Below are positions 1-5,842 of a stretch of DNA of 6,414 nt, in pieces. Under the pieces are notes generated by a model. The model was given only the letters and a program-made list of their open reading frames with translations. It searched no databases and was not told the DNA's origin. Both the position numbers and the translations under genes were made by a program. This DNA comes from Chloroflexota bacterium (GTDB taxonomy: Bacteria; Chloroflexota; Dehalococcoidia; UBA3495): the NCBI GenBank assembly GCA_022571575.1, contig JACZXN010000104.1, positions 1-6,414 on the forward strand, given 5' to 3'. Each line of letters opens with the position of its first letter. Positions within the stretch are counted from its first letter, which is position 1.

Positions 1-1
1 A

Positions 2-367
2 AGGGCCTCGGGGCAGGGCGAGCCCCGGGAGACCCTGGAGATATTGGTCAGCGACGAACTGGGCCCGCGGAGCTACGAGATGTACAGCGGCGGCGAGGCC
101 TTCCAGGTGAACTTGGCCCTGCGCATCGCCCTCTCCAAGGTCCTGGCCCAGCGCATGGGAGCGCCGTTGCCGACCCTATTCATCGACGAGGGGTTCGGCA
201 CCCAGGACGCCGTGGGGCGGGAGCGGATCTTGGACGTCATCAGCGCCATAAGCAGCGACTTCGAGAAGGTGTTGGTCGTCACCCACCTGGACGACTTGAA
301 AGAGGCCTTTCCGGTGCGGATCGAGGTCCAGAAAAATGAGTCAGGTTCCACCTTTTGGCTCAACTAA
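2..367 (+). CDS. sbcC: SbcC/Rad50-type exonuclease subunit, C-terminal fragment
   Basis: This is the C-terminal end of an SMC-like ATPase of the SbcC/Rad50 family. With SbcD/Mre11, such proteins process DNA ends and hairpins in the cytoplasm. The reading frame is open from base 2, so the gene continues leftwards out of the window; about 121 codons are visible and the TTG at base 44 is not its start. Visible landmarks in order are: the ABC signature YSGGEAF (bases 83-103) followed by QVNLALRIALS; Walker B with the catalytic pair, LFIDEG (Asp at 185-187, Glu at 188-190); the D-loop region FGTQD; and the H-loop VVTHLDDL (His at 284-286). The tail PVRIEVQKNESGSTFWLN ends in TAA. Walker A, the coiled coils and the zinc hook lie outside the window. 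The SbcC call over other Rad50-like ATPases rests on the SYEMYSGGEAF and IDEGFGTQD wording typical of bacterial SbcC. Confidence 0.93.
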   Translation, partial: RASGQGEPRETLEILVSDELGPRSYEMYSGGEAFQVNLALRIALSKVLAQRMGAPLPTLFIDEGFGTQDAVGRERILDVISAISSDFEKVLVVTHLDDLKEAFPVRIEVQKNESGSTFWLN

Positions 368-396
368 ACCCCGCTGGGCGCACAGGATCTAGGTCC

Positions 397-401
397 GGAG
401 G
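397..401 (+). promoter_or_regulatory. Ribosome binding site for the GNAT gene (TTG start)
   Basis: GGAGG lies 6 nt before the TTG at 408. It supports this TTG as the start; the first ATG in this frame is near base 491, inside the acetyltransferase fold. Confidence 0.75.
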
Positions 402-407
402 ATAGAG

Positions 408-911
408 TTGACTTCCCTTTCTGGCAACGATATCCAGGTCCGCCGCGCGTCGTCGGCGCATCTGGAAGCCATAGTTGGATTTAACTCCGCCATGGCCAAG
501 GAGACCGAAGGGAAGGAGTTAGATGTTAAACTACTTCGTTCCGGCGTAGAGGCGGTGTTGACCCGCAACGACCTGGGCTTCTATTTGGTGGCGGAACACG
601 CCGGCCGTCCCGTGGGCCAACTTCTTATCACCTACGAGTGGAGCGATTGGCGAAACGCTTTCTTCTGGTGGATCCAGAGCGTCTACATTAGCCCCGAATA
701 CCGCCGAATGGGCGCCTATAAAGCCCTGCATGTCTACGCCGCCGTGGAAGCCCGCCGCCAGGGCAACGTCTGCGGCCTGCGGCTTTACGTAGATAAGGAC
801 AACCGAATCGCCCAGGGCGTCTACGCCAGCCTGCGTATGCGCCAGACCCACTACGATATGTACGAGATCGAGTTTGATACCGGCCAGGAGGAAAATGATG
901 CTGCCCGATAA
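408..911 (+). CDS. GNAT-family N-acetyltransferase
   Basis: This is a 167-residue soluble protein of the GNAT fold, which moves an acyl group from acyl-CoA to an amine. The substrate cannot be read. The N-terminal strand IQVRRASSAHLEAIVGF (residues 9-25) is the usual first strand and helix. FYLVAEHAGRPVGQLLI (58-74) forms the central hairpin. Motif A is IQSVYISPEYRRMGAYKAL (89-107), whose R-R-M-G-A-Y loop should bind the CoA pyrophosphate; the last position is Tyr instead of the usual Gly/Ala. Motif B follows in LRLYVDKDNRIAQGVYASLRM (124-144), with the common N-x-x-A-x-x-x-Y pattern. The start is TTG with a good ribosome site. The gene begins 40 bp after the SbcC stop, and its last 14 bases overlap the next gene, so the two are probably translated together. 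The length is normal for a single-domain GNAT. Confidence 0.93.
   Translation: MTSLSGNDIQVRRASSAHLEAIVGFNSAMAKETEGKELDVKLLRSGVEAVLTRNDLGFYLVAEHAGRPVGQLLITYEWSDWRNAFFWWIQSVYISPEYRRMGAYKALHVYAAVEARRQGNVCGLRLYVDKDNRIAQGVYASLRMRQTHYDMYEIEFDTGQEENDAAR
886..891 (+). promoter_or_regulatory. Ribosome binding site inside the end of the GNAT gene
   Basis: AGGAGG is a perfect Shine-Dalgarno core. It sits 6 nt before the ATG at 898 and 3 nt before the in-frame ATG at 895. The spacing favours 898; use of 895 would add only one Met. The earlier in-frame TTG at 874 lies upstream of the site and is unlikely. Because the site is in the last codons of the GNAT gene, translational coupling is likely. Confidence 0.75.
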
Positions 912-1317
912 CGTCACGAAGTTCGCCACTGAGAACCATCAAGGGGTGTTGACCACATTCCGCAGAAACGGCATGCCCCAGATGAGTGTCGTCACCTGCG
1001 GAGCGTACCGCGACGGCGTGGCCTTCACCACCACCGCCGGCCGGGCCAAGCTGCTCAATCTGCAGCGCGACGCCCGGTGTTCGCTGATGGTGTCCAAACG
1101 GGACTGGTGGGGCTATGTGGTCTTGGAAGGCCGGGCCACCATATTGTCTCCGGAGAACACCGGAGCAGATGAGCTGCGCCAGGCCCTGCGGGACGTCTAC
1201 CGCGCCGCCACCAACCAGGACCACTCCAACTGGGAGGAATACGACCAAGCCATGGTCGACGACCGCCGCTCGGCCGTGATCGTGGTCCCCGACCACATCT
1301 ACGGGACGGCGATGTAG
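898..1317 (+). CDS. PPOX-class (split-barrel) oxidoreductase, probably F420-dependent
   Basis: This is a small (139-residue) flavin-fold protein of the pyridoxamine 5'-phosphate oxidase-like superfamily. It most resembles the Rv1155-type group that binds coenzyme F420 and reduces or oxidises small substrates. The opening NVTKFATENHQGVLTTF and NGMPQMSVVTCGAYRDGVAF (residues about 25-43) follow the family's pattern of strand, N-G-x-P-x-x-x-x-v and short hairpin. TTAGRAKLLNLQRDARCSLMV (44-64) matches the conserved stretch in which R/K-A-K-x-x-N-L precedes R-D-x-R; this part contacts the cofactor phosphate in relatives. YVVLEGRATIL (73-83) is the next barrel strand. There is no signal peptide or membrane segment. 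F420 instead of FMN is inferred from family resemblance and was not tested. The start at 898 follows from the AGGAGG spacing; 895 is possible. The gene overlaps the GNAT gene by 14 bp, which suggests an operon. Confidence 0.9.
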   Translation: MLPDNVTKFATENHQGVLTTFRRNGMPQMSVVTCGAYRDGVAFTTTAGRAKLLNLQRDARCSLMVSKRDWWGYVVLEGRATILSPENTGADELRQALRDVYRAATNQDHSNWEEYDQAMVDDRRSAVIVVPDHIYGTAM

Positions 1318-1350
1318 GGCCGGGTCCCCAAGATGCTGGGGCCTGGCCCT
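1316..1350. terminator. Hairpin in the convergent gap after the PPOX gene
   Basis: AGGGCC (1316-1321) pairs with GGCCCT (1345-1350), and inside it CCCCA (1326-1330) pairs with TGGGG (1337-1341), leaving a 6-nt loop and a small internal loop. The outer arm starts within the TAG stop of the PPOX gene. No T-run follows on either strand, so it is not a classical intrinsic terminator. A second, weaker pairing, CCGTG (1352-1356) with CACGG (1364-1368), lies next to it. Because the gap separates two converging genes, a transcription-stopping or mRNA-end role for both strands is reasonable but inferred. Confidence 0.45.
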
Positions 1351-1388
1351 GCCGTGCCCCTACCACGGGCATGATGCGGGCCGGAAGA

Positions 1389-2201
1389 TCAGACCTGGCA
1401 CTTGGGACAGAAATATGTGCCCCTGGCCCGGACGCGGATGGCCGCCATGGCGGTCCCGCAGTTGGGGCAGGGCGCCTTGACGTCACGGGGGTGGCTCCAG
1501 GTCATCAGGGCGGTGGGCGGGTCGGGCCAATGCTGGTCGCGGGCCCGGTCGTAAACGCCGTAGGCGGCGGTGAGGGCGTCGATTATCGCCTCCCGCAGCC
1601 GCACGATCTCGTCGATGGACAACCCAGATGCCGGCCGCTCCGGGTGGATGCCCGCCAAGAACAACGATTCGTCGGCATAGAGGTTCCCCAGACCGCAGAC
1701 TATGGACTGCTCCAAGATCAGGGCCTTCACCGGGGCCTTCCGGCCGGCGAATGACTCCGCCAGAGTCTCGACGGTGAACCCGTCGTCAAAGGGCTCCGGG
1801 CTCATGGTGGGCAGCACCTCGTCAGGAGACTCCACCAGCCACAGCTTGCCGAACTTGCGGCCGTCCACGAAACGGAGTTCCCGCCCGTCGTCCAGGGGGA
1901 AGGAGTGCCGGGTCATGGGGTGGGGCTCCTGGGACTGGGGGTGGACCTGGAGCCTGCCGGTCATGCCCAGATGCACGATGAAGGTGGCTGGGTTTCCGCC
2001 GGAGAGCGGGAATATCAGGTACTTGCCCCGGCGCTGGACGTCCTGGACGGTGCGGCCCTTCAGGCCCTCCGCCAGTTCCGCCGCCGAGGGCTTCTTGACC
2101 GTGTTGGCCCAGGTGATGTCGGCGCCGGTGATGGTGCAACCGGGCAGCCCGGCCCGGACCAGGTTCCGGCGCGTGTTTTCCACCTCGGGCAGTTCTGGCA
2201 T
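1389..2201 (-). CDS. mutM: Formamidopyrimidine-DNA glycosylase (Fpg/MutM)
   Basis: This is a base-excision-repair enzyme that removes oxidised purines such as 8-oxoguanine and FapyG, then nicks the abasic site by beta/delta elimination. It has 270 residues, the normal length, and every key element is present. The N-terminus is MPELPEVENTRR with the catalytic Pro2, Glu3 and Glu6. Lys60 lies in RRGKYLIF, the conserved catalytic-site lysine region. LGMTGRL (78-84) and ELRFVDGRKFGKLWL (108-122) supply the DNA-intercalating Met80, Arg110 and Phe111. The helix-two-turn-helix is in SIVCGLGNLYADESLFLAGI (166-185). The C-terminal zinc finger has Cys245, Cys248, Cys265 and Cys268, with Arg260 in RGTYFCPKCQ corresponding to E. 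coli Arg258. ATG is the only sensible start because Pro2 must follow the initiator Met. It lies 140 bp downstream of the HAD gene on the same strand. Confidence 0.98.
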   Translation of the reverse strand: MPELPEVENTRRNLVRAGLPGCTITGADITWANTVKKPSAAELAEGLKGRTVQDVQRRGKYLIFPLSGGNPATFIVHLGMTGRLQVHPQSQEPHPMTRHSFPLDDGRELRFVDGRKFGKLWLVESPDEVLPTMSPEPFDDGFTVETLAESFAGRKAPVKALILEQSIVCGLGNLYADESLFLAGIHPERPASGLSIDEIVRLREAIIDALTAAYGVYDRARDQHWPDPPTALMTWSHPRDVKAPCPNCGTAMAAIRVRARGTYFCPKCQV

Positions 2202-2212
2202 GTTGGGGCGGT

Positions 2213-2217
2213 CCTCC
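2213..2217 (-). promoter_or_regulatory. Ribosome binding site for mutM
   Basis: Read on the minus strand this is GGAGG, 11 nt before the ATG at 2201. The spacing is slightly long, but the start is fixed by the protein family. Confidence 0.55.
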
Positions 2218-2269
2218 GGATGGGCAGGGGCGGTCTGTTTACCCTGGAGCAGCGGTCAATCCGCACGGC

Positions 2270-2278
2270 ATCATATCA
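2270..2278 (-). promoter_or_regulatory. Candidate extended -10 promoter for mutM
   Basis: On the minus strand the sequence TGATATGAT fits an extended -10 element: TG, one base, then TATGAT, which matches 5 of 6 positions of TATAAT. No good -35 hexamer stands at the usual distance, which extended -10 promoters can tolerate. The expected transcript start near 2262 would leave a leader of about 60 nt before the mutM ATG. This would allow mutM to be transcribed independently of the HAD gene upstream. Confidence 0.35.
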
Positions 2279-2300
2279 AATGGCGGCTCTCAAATCGCCG

Positions 2301-2316
2301 ACGGGATAACGGGATA
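2301..2316. repeat. Perfect 8-bp tandem duplication
   Basis: ACGGGATA occurs twice back to back (2301-2308 and 2309-2316) in the 140-bp gap between the HAD stop and mutM. It may be a replication-slippage duplication or a small direct-repeat protein site. Nothing else nearby supports either reading. Confidence 0.5.
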
Positions 2317-2341
2317 GAGGAAAGAGATTCGGCGGCCCGTC

Positions 2342-3064
2342 CTAGATCCGGACCCCCAACTGCCTGGCCAGGTCGGGGAAGCCGTCGGCGACGATGTCAT
2401 GGTGAGGATTGGGCTCTGGGTCGGGAGGTCCGGCAGCGCCCCACTCGTCCGGGCGCCGCACGAACGCGGTCTTGAACCCCGAATTCTTCGCGGCGTCCAG
2501 GTCGAAGTTGTGACAGGCGACCATCAGGCATTCCTCCGGCTTTAGCTGGAGCCACTTGGCGGCGGTCAGATAGGCTTCGGGCAGTCGTTTGTACTTCCCA
2601 ATACCCTCACAGGAAAGCACCGCATCCCAACTAAAGTTGTTTCGCTTGGCCGTGTCGATGATCATTCTAAAACTGAGGACGGTGAAAGAGGCGCAGATAA
2701 ACTTCTCCCGTAATCTGGGCAGCACGGCCGGAAAATCCGGCCATGCTTCGAGGCTGTGGGCGGTCCGCCACCAGATATCGTACCGGTCTTCGACGGTGAA
2801 AGCGTCCAGGCCGTTCTCGGCGATGATCTCGTCCAGCGCCATCCGATGGGAATCGTCGTGGTTATGGCCGGGAGGAGCATGTTCCCCCATGTTAACGGTC
2901 AGGCGCAGCGACCGGCGGCGCAGCTCGTTGGCGATCCCCGGCCAGTCCTTCTCCAGGCCGTGCTTGGCCCCCGCCTTGGCCAGCGCGTTGCTGAAACCGG
3001 TGTGCCAATCGAGTATCGTGCCCCCGGTGTCAAAGGTGAGTGCTTTCACATCTTCGAGACTCAT
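2342..3064 (-). CDS. HAD-superfamily hydrolase, haloacid dehalogenase-like
   Basis: This is a 240-residue soluble HAD hydrolase of the type II haloacid dehalogenase-like group. These enzymes use an Asp nucleophile on halo-acids or related small substrates. Motif I is LTFDTGGTILDW (residues 9-20) with nucleophile Asp12. Position +2 is Gly14, not the second Asp of HAD phosphatases, which points away from a phosphatase. A helical cap follows (about 21-105) and carries the histidine-rich stretch GEHAPPGHNHDDSHR (60-74). Motif II probably lies in CASFTVLSFR (124-133). Motif III is Lys159 in GKYKRLPEAY. Motif IV is ACHNFDLDAA (183-192), with His185 and Asp188 where dehalogenases have Asn/His and Asp, followed by GFKTAFVRRPDEWG (196-209), typical of this group. 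The start is the ATG at 3064, 8 nt after GGGAG; the in-frame TTG at 3070 is only 2 nt from that site. The substrate is unknown, and dehalogenation is not proven. Confidence 0.9.
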   Translation of the reverse strand: MSLEDVKALTFDTGGTILDWHTGFSNALAKAGAKHGLEKDWPGIANELRRRSLRLTVNMGEHAPPGHNHDDSHRMALDEIIAENGLDAFTVEDRYDIWWRTAHSLEAWPDFPAVLPRLREKFICASFTVLSFRMIIDTAKRNNFSWDAVLSCEGIGKYKRLPEAYLTAAKWLQLKPEECLMVACHNFDLDAAKNSGFKTAFVRRPDEWGAAGPPDPEPNPHHDIVADGFPDLARQLGVRI

Positions 3065-3072
3065 TTTCAACG

Positions 3073-3077
3073 CTCCC
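3073..3077 (-). promoter_or_regulatory. Ribosome binding site deciding the HAD start
   Basis: Minus-strand GGGAG is 8 nt before the ATG at 3064 but only 2 nt before the in-frame TTG at 3070. This selects the ATG. Confidence 0.6.
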
Positions 3078-3103
3078 TTGCCGGTATGTGTTTCGGGTGA
3101 GGG

Positions 3104-3128
3104 ACGGTCCGGCCGTCGGATGGACCGT
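3104..3128. promoter_or_regulatory. Inverted repeat in the divergent HAD/amidase gap
   Basis: ACGGTCC (3104-3110) and GGACCGT (3122-3128) are perfect 7-bp inverted arms separated by 11 bp. An overlapping pairing is GACGG (3103-3107) with CCGTC (3113-3117). The element sits about 40-65 bp upstream of the HAD start in a gap of about 175 bp that must hold promoters for both directions. It could be an operator or a leader hairpin. In GC-rich DNA such a repeat can also arise by chance. I see no convincing -35/-10 pair in this gap; the AT-richest spot is TATTGTAGAGT at 3177-3187. Confidence 0.25.
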
Positions 3129-3227
3129 GAGTGTCCGGGAGAATCTTGAGCGCGGAACTCGCCCCGGGTGGCCAGGTATTGTAGAGTAGACCGACCCTGA
3201 CCGGTACCCCCCGACCCGTACTCAGAT

Positions 3228-3233
3228 GAGGAG
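3228..3233 (+). promoter_or_regulatory. Ribosome binding site deciding the amidase start
   Basis: GAGGAG lies 7 nt before the ATG at 3241. The other in-frame ATG, at 3226, overlaps this site and has no Shine-Dalgarno sequence of its own. The GTG at 3238 has a spacing of only 4 nt. Confidence 0.7.
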
Positions 3234-3240
3234 CCCGGTG

Positions 3241-4647
3241 ATGCAAGAAACGCCCCTGCACTTCAAGACCATTTCCGAAGTGGCCGGCCTGATCGAGACC
3301 AAGCGGTTGTCTCCCGTGGAATTGACCGAAGCGATCCTGGGCCGTATCGATTCGATCGACGGCCGGTACAAAAGCTATGCCACGGTCATGGCGGACCAGG
3401 CGATGGCGTCGGCCCGCGCCGCCGAGACTGAGATCACCGCGGGCAGGTATCTGGGACCGCTGCACGGCGTGCCCATCGCGGTTAAAGACCTCTGCTTCAC
3501 CAGGGGAGTCCGGACCATGGGCGGCACTCAGGTGTTGCGGGACCACGTACCGGATTTCGACGCCACGGTGGTGGAGAAACTGCGGTCGGCCGGCGCCGTG
3601 ATACTGGGAAAGCTGAACCTCACCGAGGGGGCCATGGCCGGGTACAACCCGGAGTTCCAGATCCCCCTCAATCCATGGAACACGGAACGTTGGTCGGGTG
3701 CTTCCTCCAGCGGCTCCGGCGCGGCCACCTCCGCCGGGATGTGTTTCGGCTCCCTGGGCAGCGACACCGGAGGCTCCATCAGGTTTCCGGCGGCGGCCTG
3801 TGGCATCGTCGGAATGAAGCCCACCTGGGGCCGGGTCAGCCGCCACGGCGTACTCGCCTTGGCCGAGTCCATGGACCACATAGGACCCATGACCCGCAGC
3901 GCCGCAGACGCCGGAATCATGCTTCAAGTCCTGGCGGGCCACGACCCCAACGACCCGACATCCCTGACGGCTCCGGCGCCCAATATGCTGGAGGGCCTGG
4001 ACCGGGGGATACAGGGCGTGCGCATCGGCCTGGACGAACGATACATCACCGAAGGCGTGGACGGTCCGGTGACTCAGGGCGTGCTTGCCGGGGTCCGGGT
4101 ATTGGAGGGATTGGGCGCCCAGGTGGTCCAGGTGCGGATGCCCGACACCCCCGACATCAATGATTTCCTCTCGGCGTGGGGCGTGCTGTGCCAGGCGGAA
4201 GCCGCGGCCGCCCACCGGGAGACGTACCCGTCCCGCGGCGGCGAATACGGCCCTTGGTTCCGGGGATGGCTGGAACGGGGGGCCGCCGTCACCGGCGCGA
4301 GATACGCGGAGGCCAATAAGCAGCGGCTGGCCTGCAACGGAATCTTGGCCGGCGTCTTCGACGAGATCGACGTGCTGGTGTGTCCGGCCATGACCACCAC
4401 GGCCGGTCCGGTCACGCCCGAGGAGTTGTACGGGCCCATGGGGGAGGATGACTGGGATTGGGGCCGGTTCACCATACCCTTCGACTTTAACGGCACGCCC
4501 ACCATCTCGCTGCCCTGCGGTCAAGACGGCGACGGACTGCCCCTGAGTATTCAGTTCGTGGGCAAACACCTATCCGAGCCCCTGTTGTGCCGGATGGGCC
4601 ATGCTTTCGAAAGCGCCACCCAATGGCGCCTCAACCCGGACGTCTGA
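3241..4647 (+). CDS. Amidase-signature family hydrolase
   Basis: This is a 468-residue serine amidase of the amidase-signature superfamily (relatives include GatA, FAAH and malonamidase E2). It hydrolyses a carboxylic amide to acid plus amine. The Ser-cisSer-Lys triad is complete: Lys82 in GVPIAVKDL, the cis-Ser Ser155 in WSGASSSGSGAA, and the nucleophile Ser179 in LGSDTGGSIRFPAA. The 24-residue spacing from Ser155 to Ser179 equals that of FAAH Ser217/Ser241. KPTWGRVSRHGV (193-204) and MDHIGPMTRSAADA follow, and the C-terminus FNGTPTISLPCG...LPLSIQFVG is typical. The glycine-rich loop reads GASSSGSG, not the common GGSSGGSA, which marks a subgroup. It is unlikely to be GatA: no gatB or gatC is nearby and the loop differs. 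No signal peptide is seen, so it is probably cytoplasmic. The monooxygenase gene starts 65 bp downstream. The substrate is unknown. Confidence 0.95.
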   Translation: MQETPLHFKTISEVAGLIETKRLSPVELTEAILGRIDSIDGRYKSYATVMADQAMASARAAETEITAGRYLGPLHGVPIAVKDLCFTRGVRTMGGTQVLRDHVPDFDATVVEKLRSAGAVILGKLNLTEGAMAGYNPEFQIPLNPWNTERWSGASSSGSGAATSAGMCFGSLGSDTGGSIRFPAAACGIVGMKPTWGRVSRHGVLALAESMDHIGPMTRSAADAGIMLQVLAGHDPNDPTSLTAPAPNMLEGLDRGIQGVRIGLDERYITEGVDGPVTQGVLAGVRVLEGLGAQVVQVRMPDTPDINDFLSAWGVLCQAEAAAAHRETYPSRGGEYGPWFRGWLERGAAVTGARYAEANKQRLACNGILAGVFDEIDVLVCPAMTTTAGPVTPEELYGPMGEDDWDWGRFTIPFDFNGTPTISLPCGQDGDGLPLSIQFVGKHLSEPLLCRMGHAFESATQWRLNPDV

Positions 4648-4698
4648 CAGCCGCACCGGCATCCGAACCTTGGACGAGTGGTATTCAAAAGAACCAAG

Positions 4699-4705
4699 AA
4701 GGTGG
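4699..4705 (+). promoter_or_regulatory. Ribosome binding site deciding the monooxygenase start
   Basis: AAGGTGG, one mismatch from AAGGAGG, lies 7 nt before the ATG at 4713. The frame is open further upstream into the amidase gene, but this site and the family N-terminus MKFGIYSS fix the start. Confidence 0.65.
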
Positions 4706-4712
4706 TAATCCC

Positions 4713-5723
4713 ATGAAATTCGGGATCTACAGCTCCATCGCCAATCCGCCCCGCGGCGAGGACCTGCCCAGGTGCGTGGACGAAGTTATCGAAGAGGCGC
4801 GTTTGGCCGAGCAAGCCGGGTTCGACTCGTGCTTCTTTGGGGAGCATCATCAGGACCGGGACGGGTTTCTCCCGTCGCCTCTGATCGTGTGCACCGCCGT
4901 GGCGGCGTCGACCACCACATTGAGGGTGGGCACATCGGTGATCCTGTTGCCGCTGCACCATCCGGTTCGCCTGGCCGAAGACGTGGTAACCCTGGACATC
5001 ATCTCCAAGGGGAGGGTGACCGTGGGGGTTGGCCTGGGCTACCAAGATGCGGATTTCCGGGCCTTCGGCGTCGCCATGTCGGACCGCGTGGAGTTATTCG
5101 AAGAAAAGGTCCAGATCCTGCGCCACTGCTGGTCGGGCCAGGAATTCTCCTTCGATGGCAAACACCATCAGATAGAGAACCTGCGCGTCCGGCCGGACCC
5201 CGTGCAAAAGCCCCATCCGCCGCTTTGGATCGGCGCCAGTGCTCCATCCAGCGTCCGGCGGGCAGGCGTTCTGGGCGATGCATTTGTCTCCACGCCCAGC
5301 ACCACGCTGGAAAACACCTGCCGGTTGATCGGCGAGTACCGAAAATCCGCGGCCGCCGCCAACAAGAAGCCGGAAGTGGTTATCATGCGGGACGCCTGGG
5401 TGGCGGGCTCCCGGAAAGAGGCGGAAGAGGTCTACGGACCCGAAGTCCTGGCGGCGTACCGGTACTATTGGCGGAACGGGCTATCCGAGTTCAAGTCCAT
5501 CAAAGACGAGTCGGAACTGACCCTGGACCGGATCGCCAAGGACCGGCTGATCCTGGGCGACCCCGAGGAATGCCTGACCGAATTTCAAAGGTGGCGGGAG
5601 GCGACCGGGGCCGAGACCTGCCTGCTGCGGCTGAGACATGCCCATTCGGGAGGGCCGTCCCACGCTCAGATCATGAAGACCATCGACCTGATCGGGGACC
5701 GGATAATTCCGTATATGGGCTGA
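4713..5723 (+). CDS. Luciferase-like (LLM class) flavin-dependent monooxygenase
   Basis: This is a 336-residue TIM-barrel flavoprotein of the bacterial luciferase-like family. Members oxidise organic substrates with reduced FMN and O2, or transfer hydride with F420. The first strand is MKFGIYSSIA. Helix 1 and strand 2 give EARLAEQAGFDSCFFGEHH (28-46), with the family's E-x-G-F-D-x-x-x-x-x-E-H pattern. TLRVGTSVILLPLHHPVRLAED (69-90) and DIISKGRVTVGVGLGY (95-110) are the most diagnostic stretches. RVELFEEKVQILRHCWSG (125-142) and KPHPPLWIGASAPSSVRRAG (166-185) follow, the latter being the usual late barrel strand with a phosphate-binding turn. The length is typical and nothing is missing. FMN versus F420 cannot be decided here; an F420-type protein elsewhere in the window only makes F420 possible. 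It is probably co-transcribed with the amidase. The substrate is unknown. Confidence 0.95.
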   Translation: MKFGIYSSIANPPRGEDLPRCVDEVIEEARLAEQAGFDSCFFGEHHQDRDGFLPSPLIVCTAVAASTTTLRVGTSVILLPLHHPVRLAEDVVTLDIISKGRVTVGVGLGYQDADFRAFGVAMSDRVELFEEKVQILRHCWSGQEFSFDGKHHQIENLRVRPDPVQKPHPPLWIGASAPSSVRRAGVLGDAFVSTPSTTLENTCRLIGEYRKSAAAANKKPEVVIMRDAWVAGSRKEAEEVYGPEVLAAYRYYWRNGLSEFKSIKDESELTLDRIAKDRLILGDPEECLTEFQRWREATGAETCLLRLRHAHSGGPSHAQIMKTIDLIGDRIIPYMG

Positions 5724-5842
5724 TCGAGCCGAAATCCGAGTCCTTTTCGTGCCGCTGATTCTGCTCCTAATTTAGACCGGCTCCCAGACAGGCTCCAAGG
5801 GTCACCCATCGGGGGCGAAGGACCGCTTGGCTCTGCCCTTCT
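5724..5842 (+). other. Gap with possible remnant of the CoA-transferase N-terminus
   Basis: No intact gene or clear promoter is visible. The frame that continues into the CoA-transferase is open only from 5771, after a TAA at 5768-5770, and gives about 25 residues unlike the expected N-terminus (the LDLSR...LAGP...LGADVIKVEPP region). In another frame, bases 5797-5841 read KGHPSGAKDRLALPF, which faintly resembles the K-V-E-P-P-x-G-D-x-x-R segment that precedes the N-R-G-K-R motif in this family. That suggests a decayed 5' end with further frameshifts, but the match is weak. Confidence 0.3.

Noticed and set aside
688..1296. A 202-codon minus-strand frame opposite the GNAT and PPOX genes
   Set aside because: Both plus-strand proteins are recognisable and have ribosome sites; the antisense translation resembles no family.
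2202..2341. A small RNA or riboswitch in the gap upstream of mutM
   Set aside because: Only short 4-bp pairings are visible and no known riboswitch core is recognised.
1702..2475. A long plus-strand open frame across mutM and the end of the HAD gene
   Set aside because: It runs antisense to two genes with complete conserved motifs and gives a low-complexity Arg/Ser/Pro-rich translation.
3146..3182. TTGAGC and TATTGT as a promoter for the amidase
   Set aside because: The spacing is 25 bp, too far from about 17, and the -10 match is only 4 of 6.
3226..3240. ATG at 3226 as the amidase start
   Set aside because: It has no upstream ribosome site and overlaps the GAGGAG that serves the ATG at 3241.
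3067..4569. A 500-codon open frame on the minus strand, antisense to the amidase
   Set aside because: The plus strand encodes a full amidase with its triad and family motifs. The antisense frame has no recognisable motif and is explained by GC-rich codon positions.
4772..5758. A long open frame overlapping the monooxygenase in another frame
   Set aside because: The translation is rich in Arg, Gly and Pro without domains, while the other frame is a clear luciferase-family protein.
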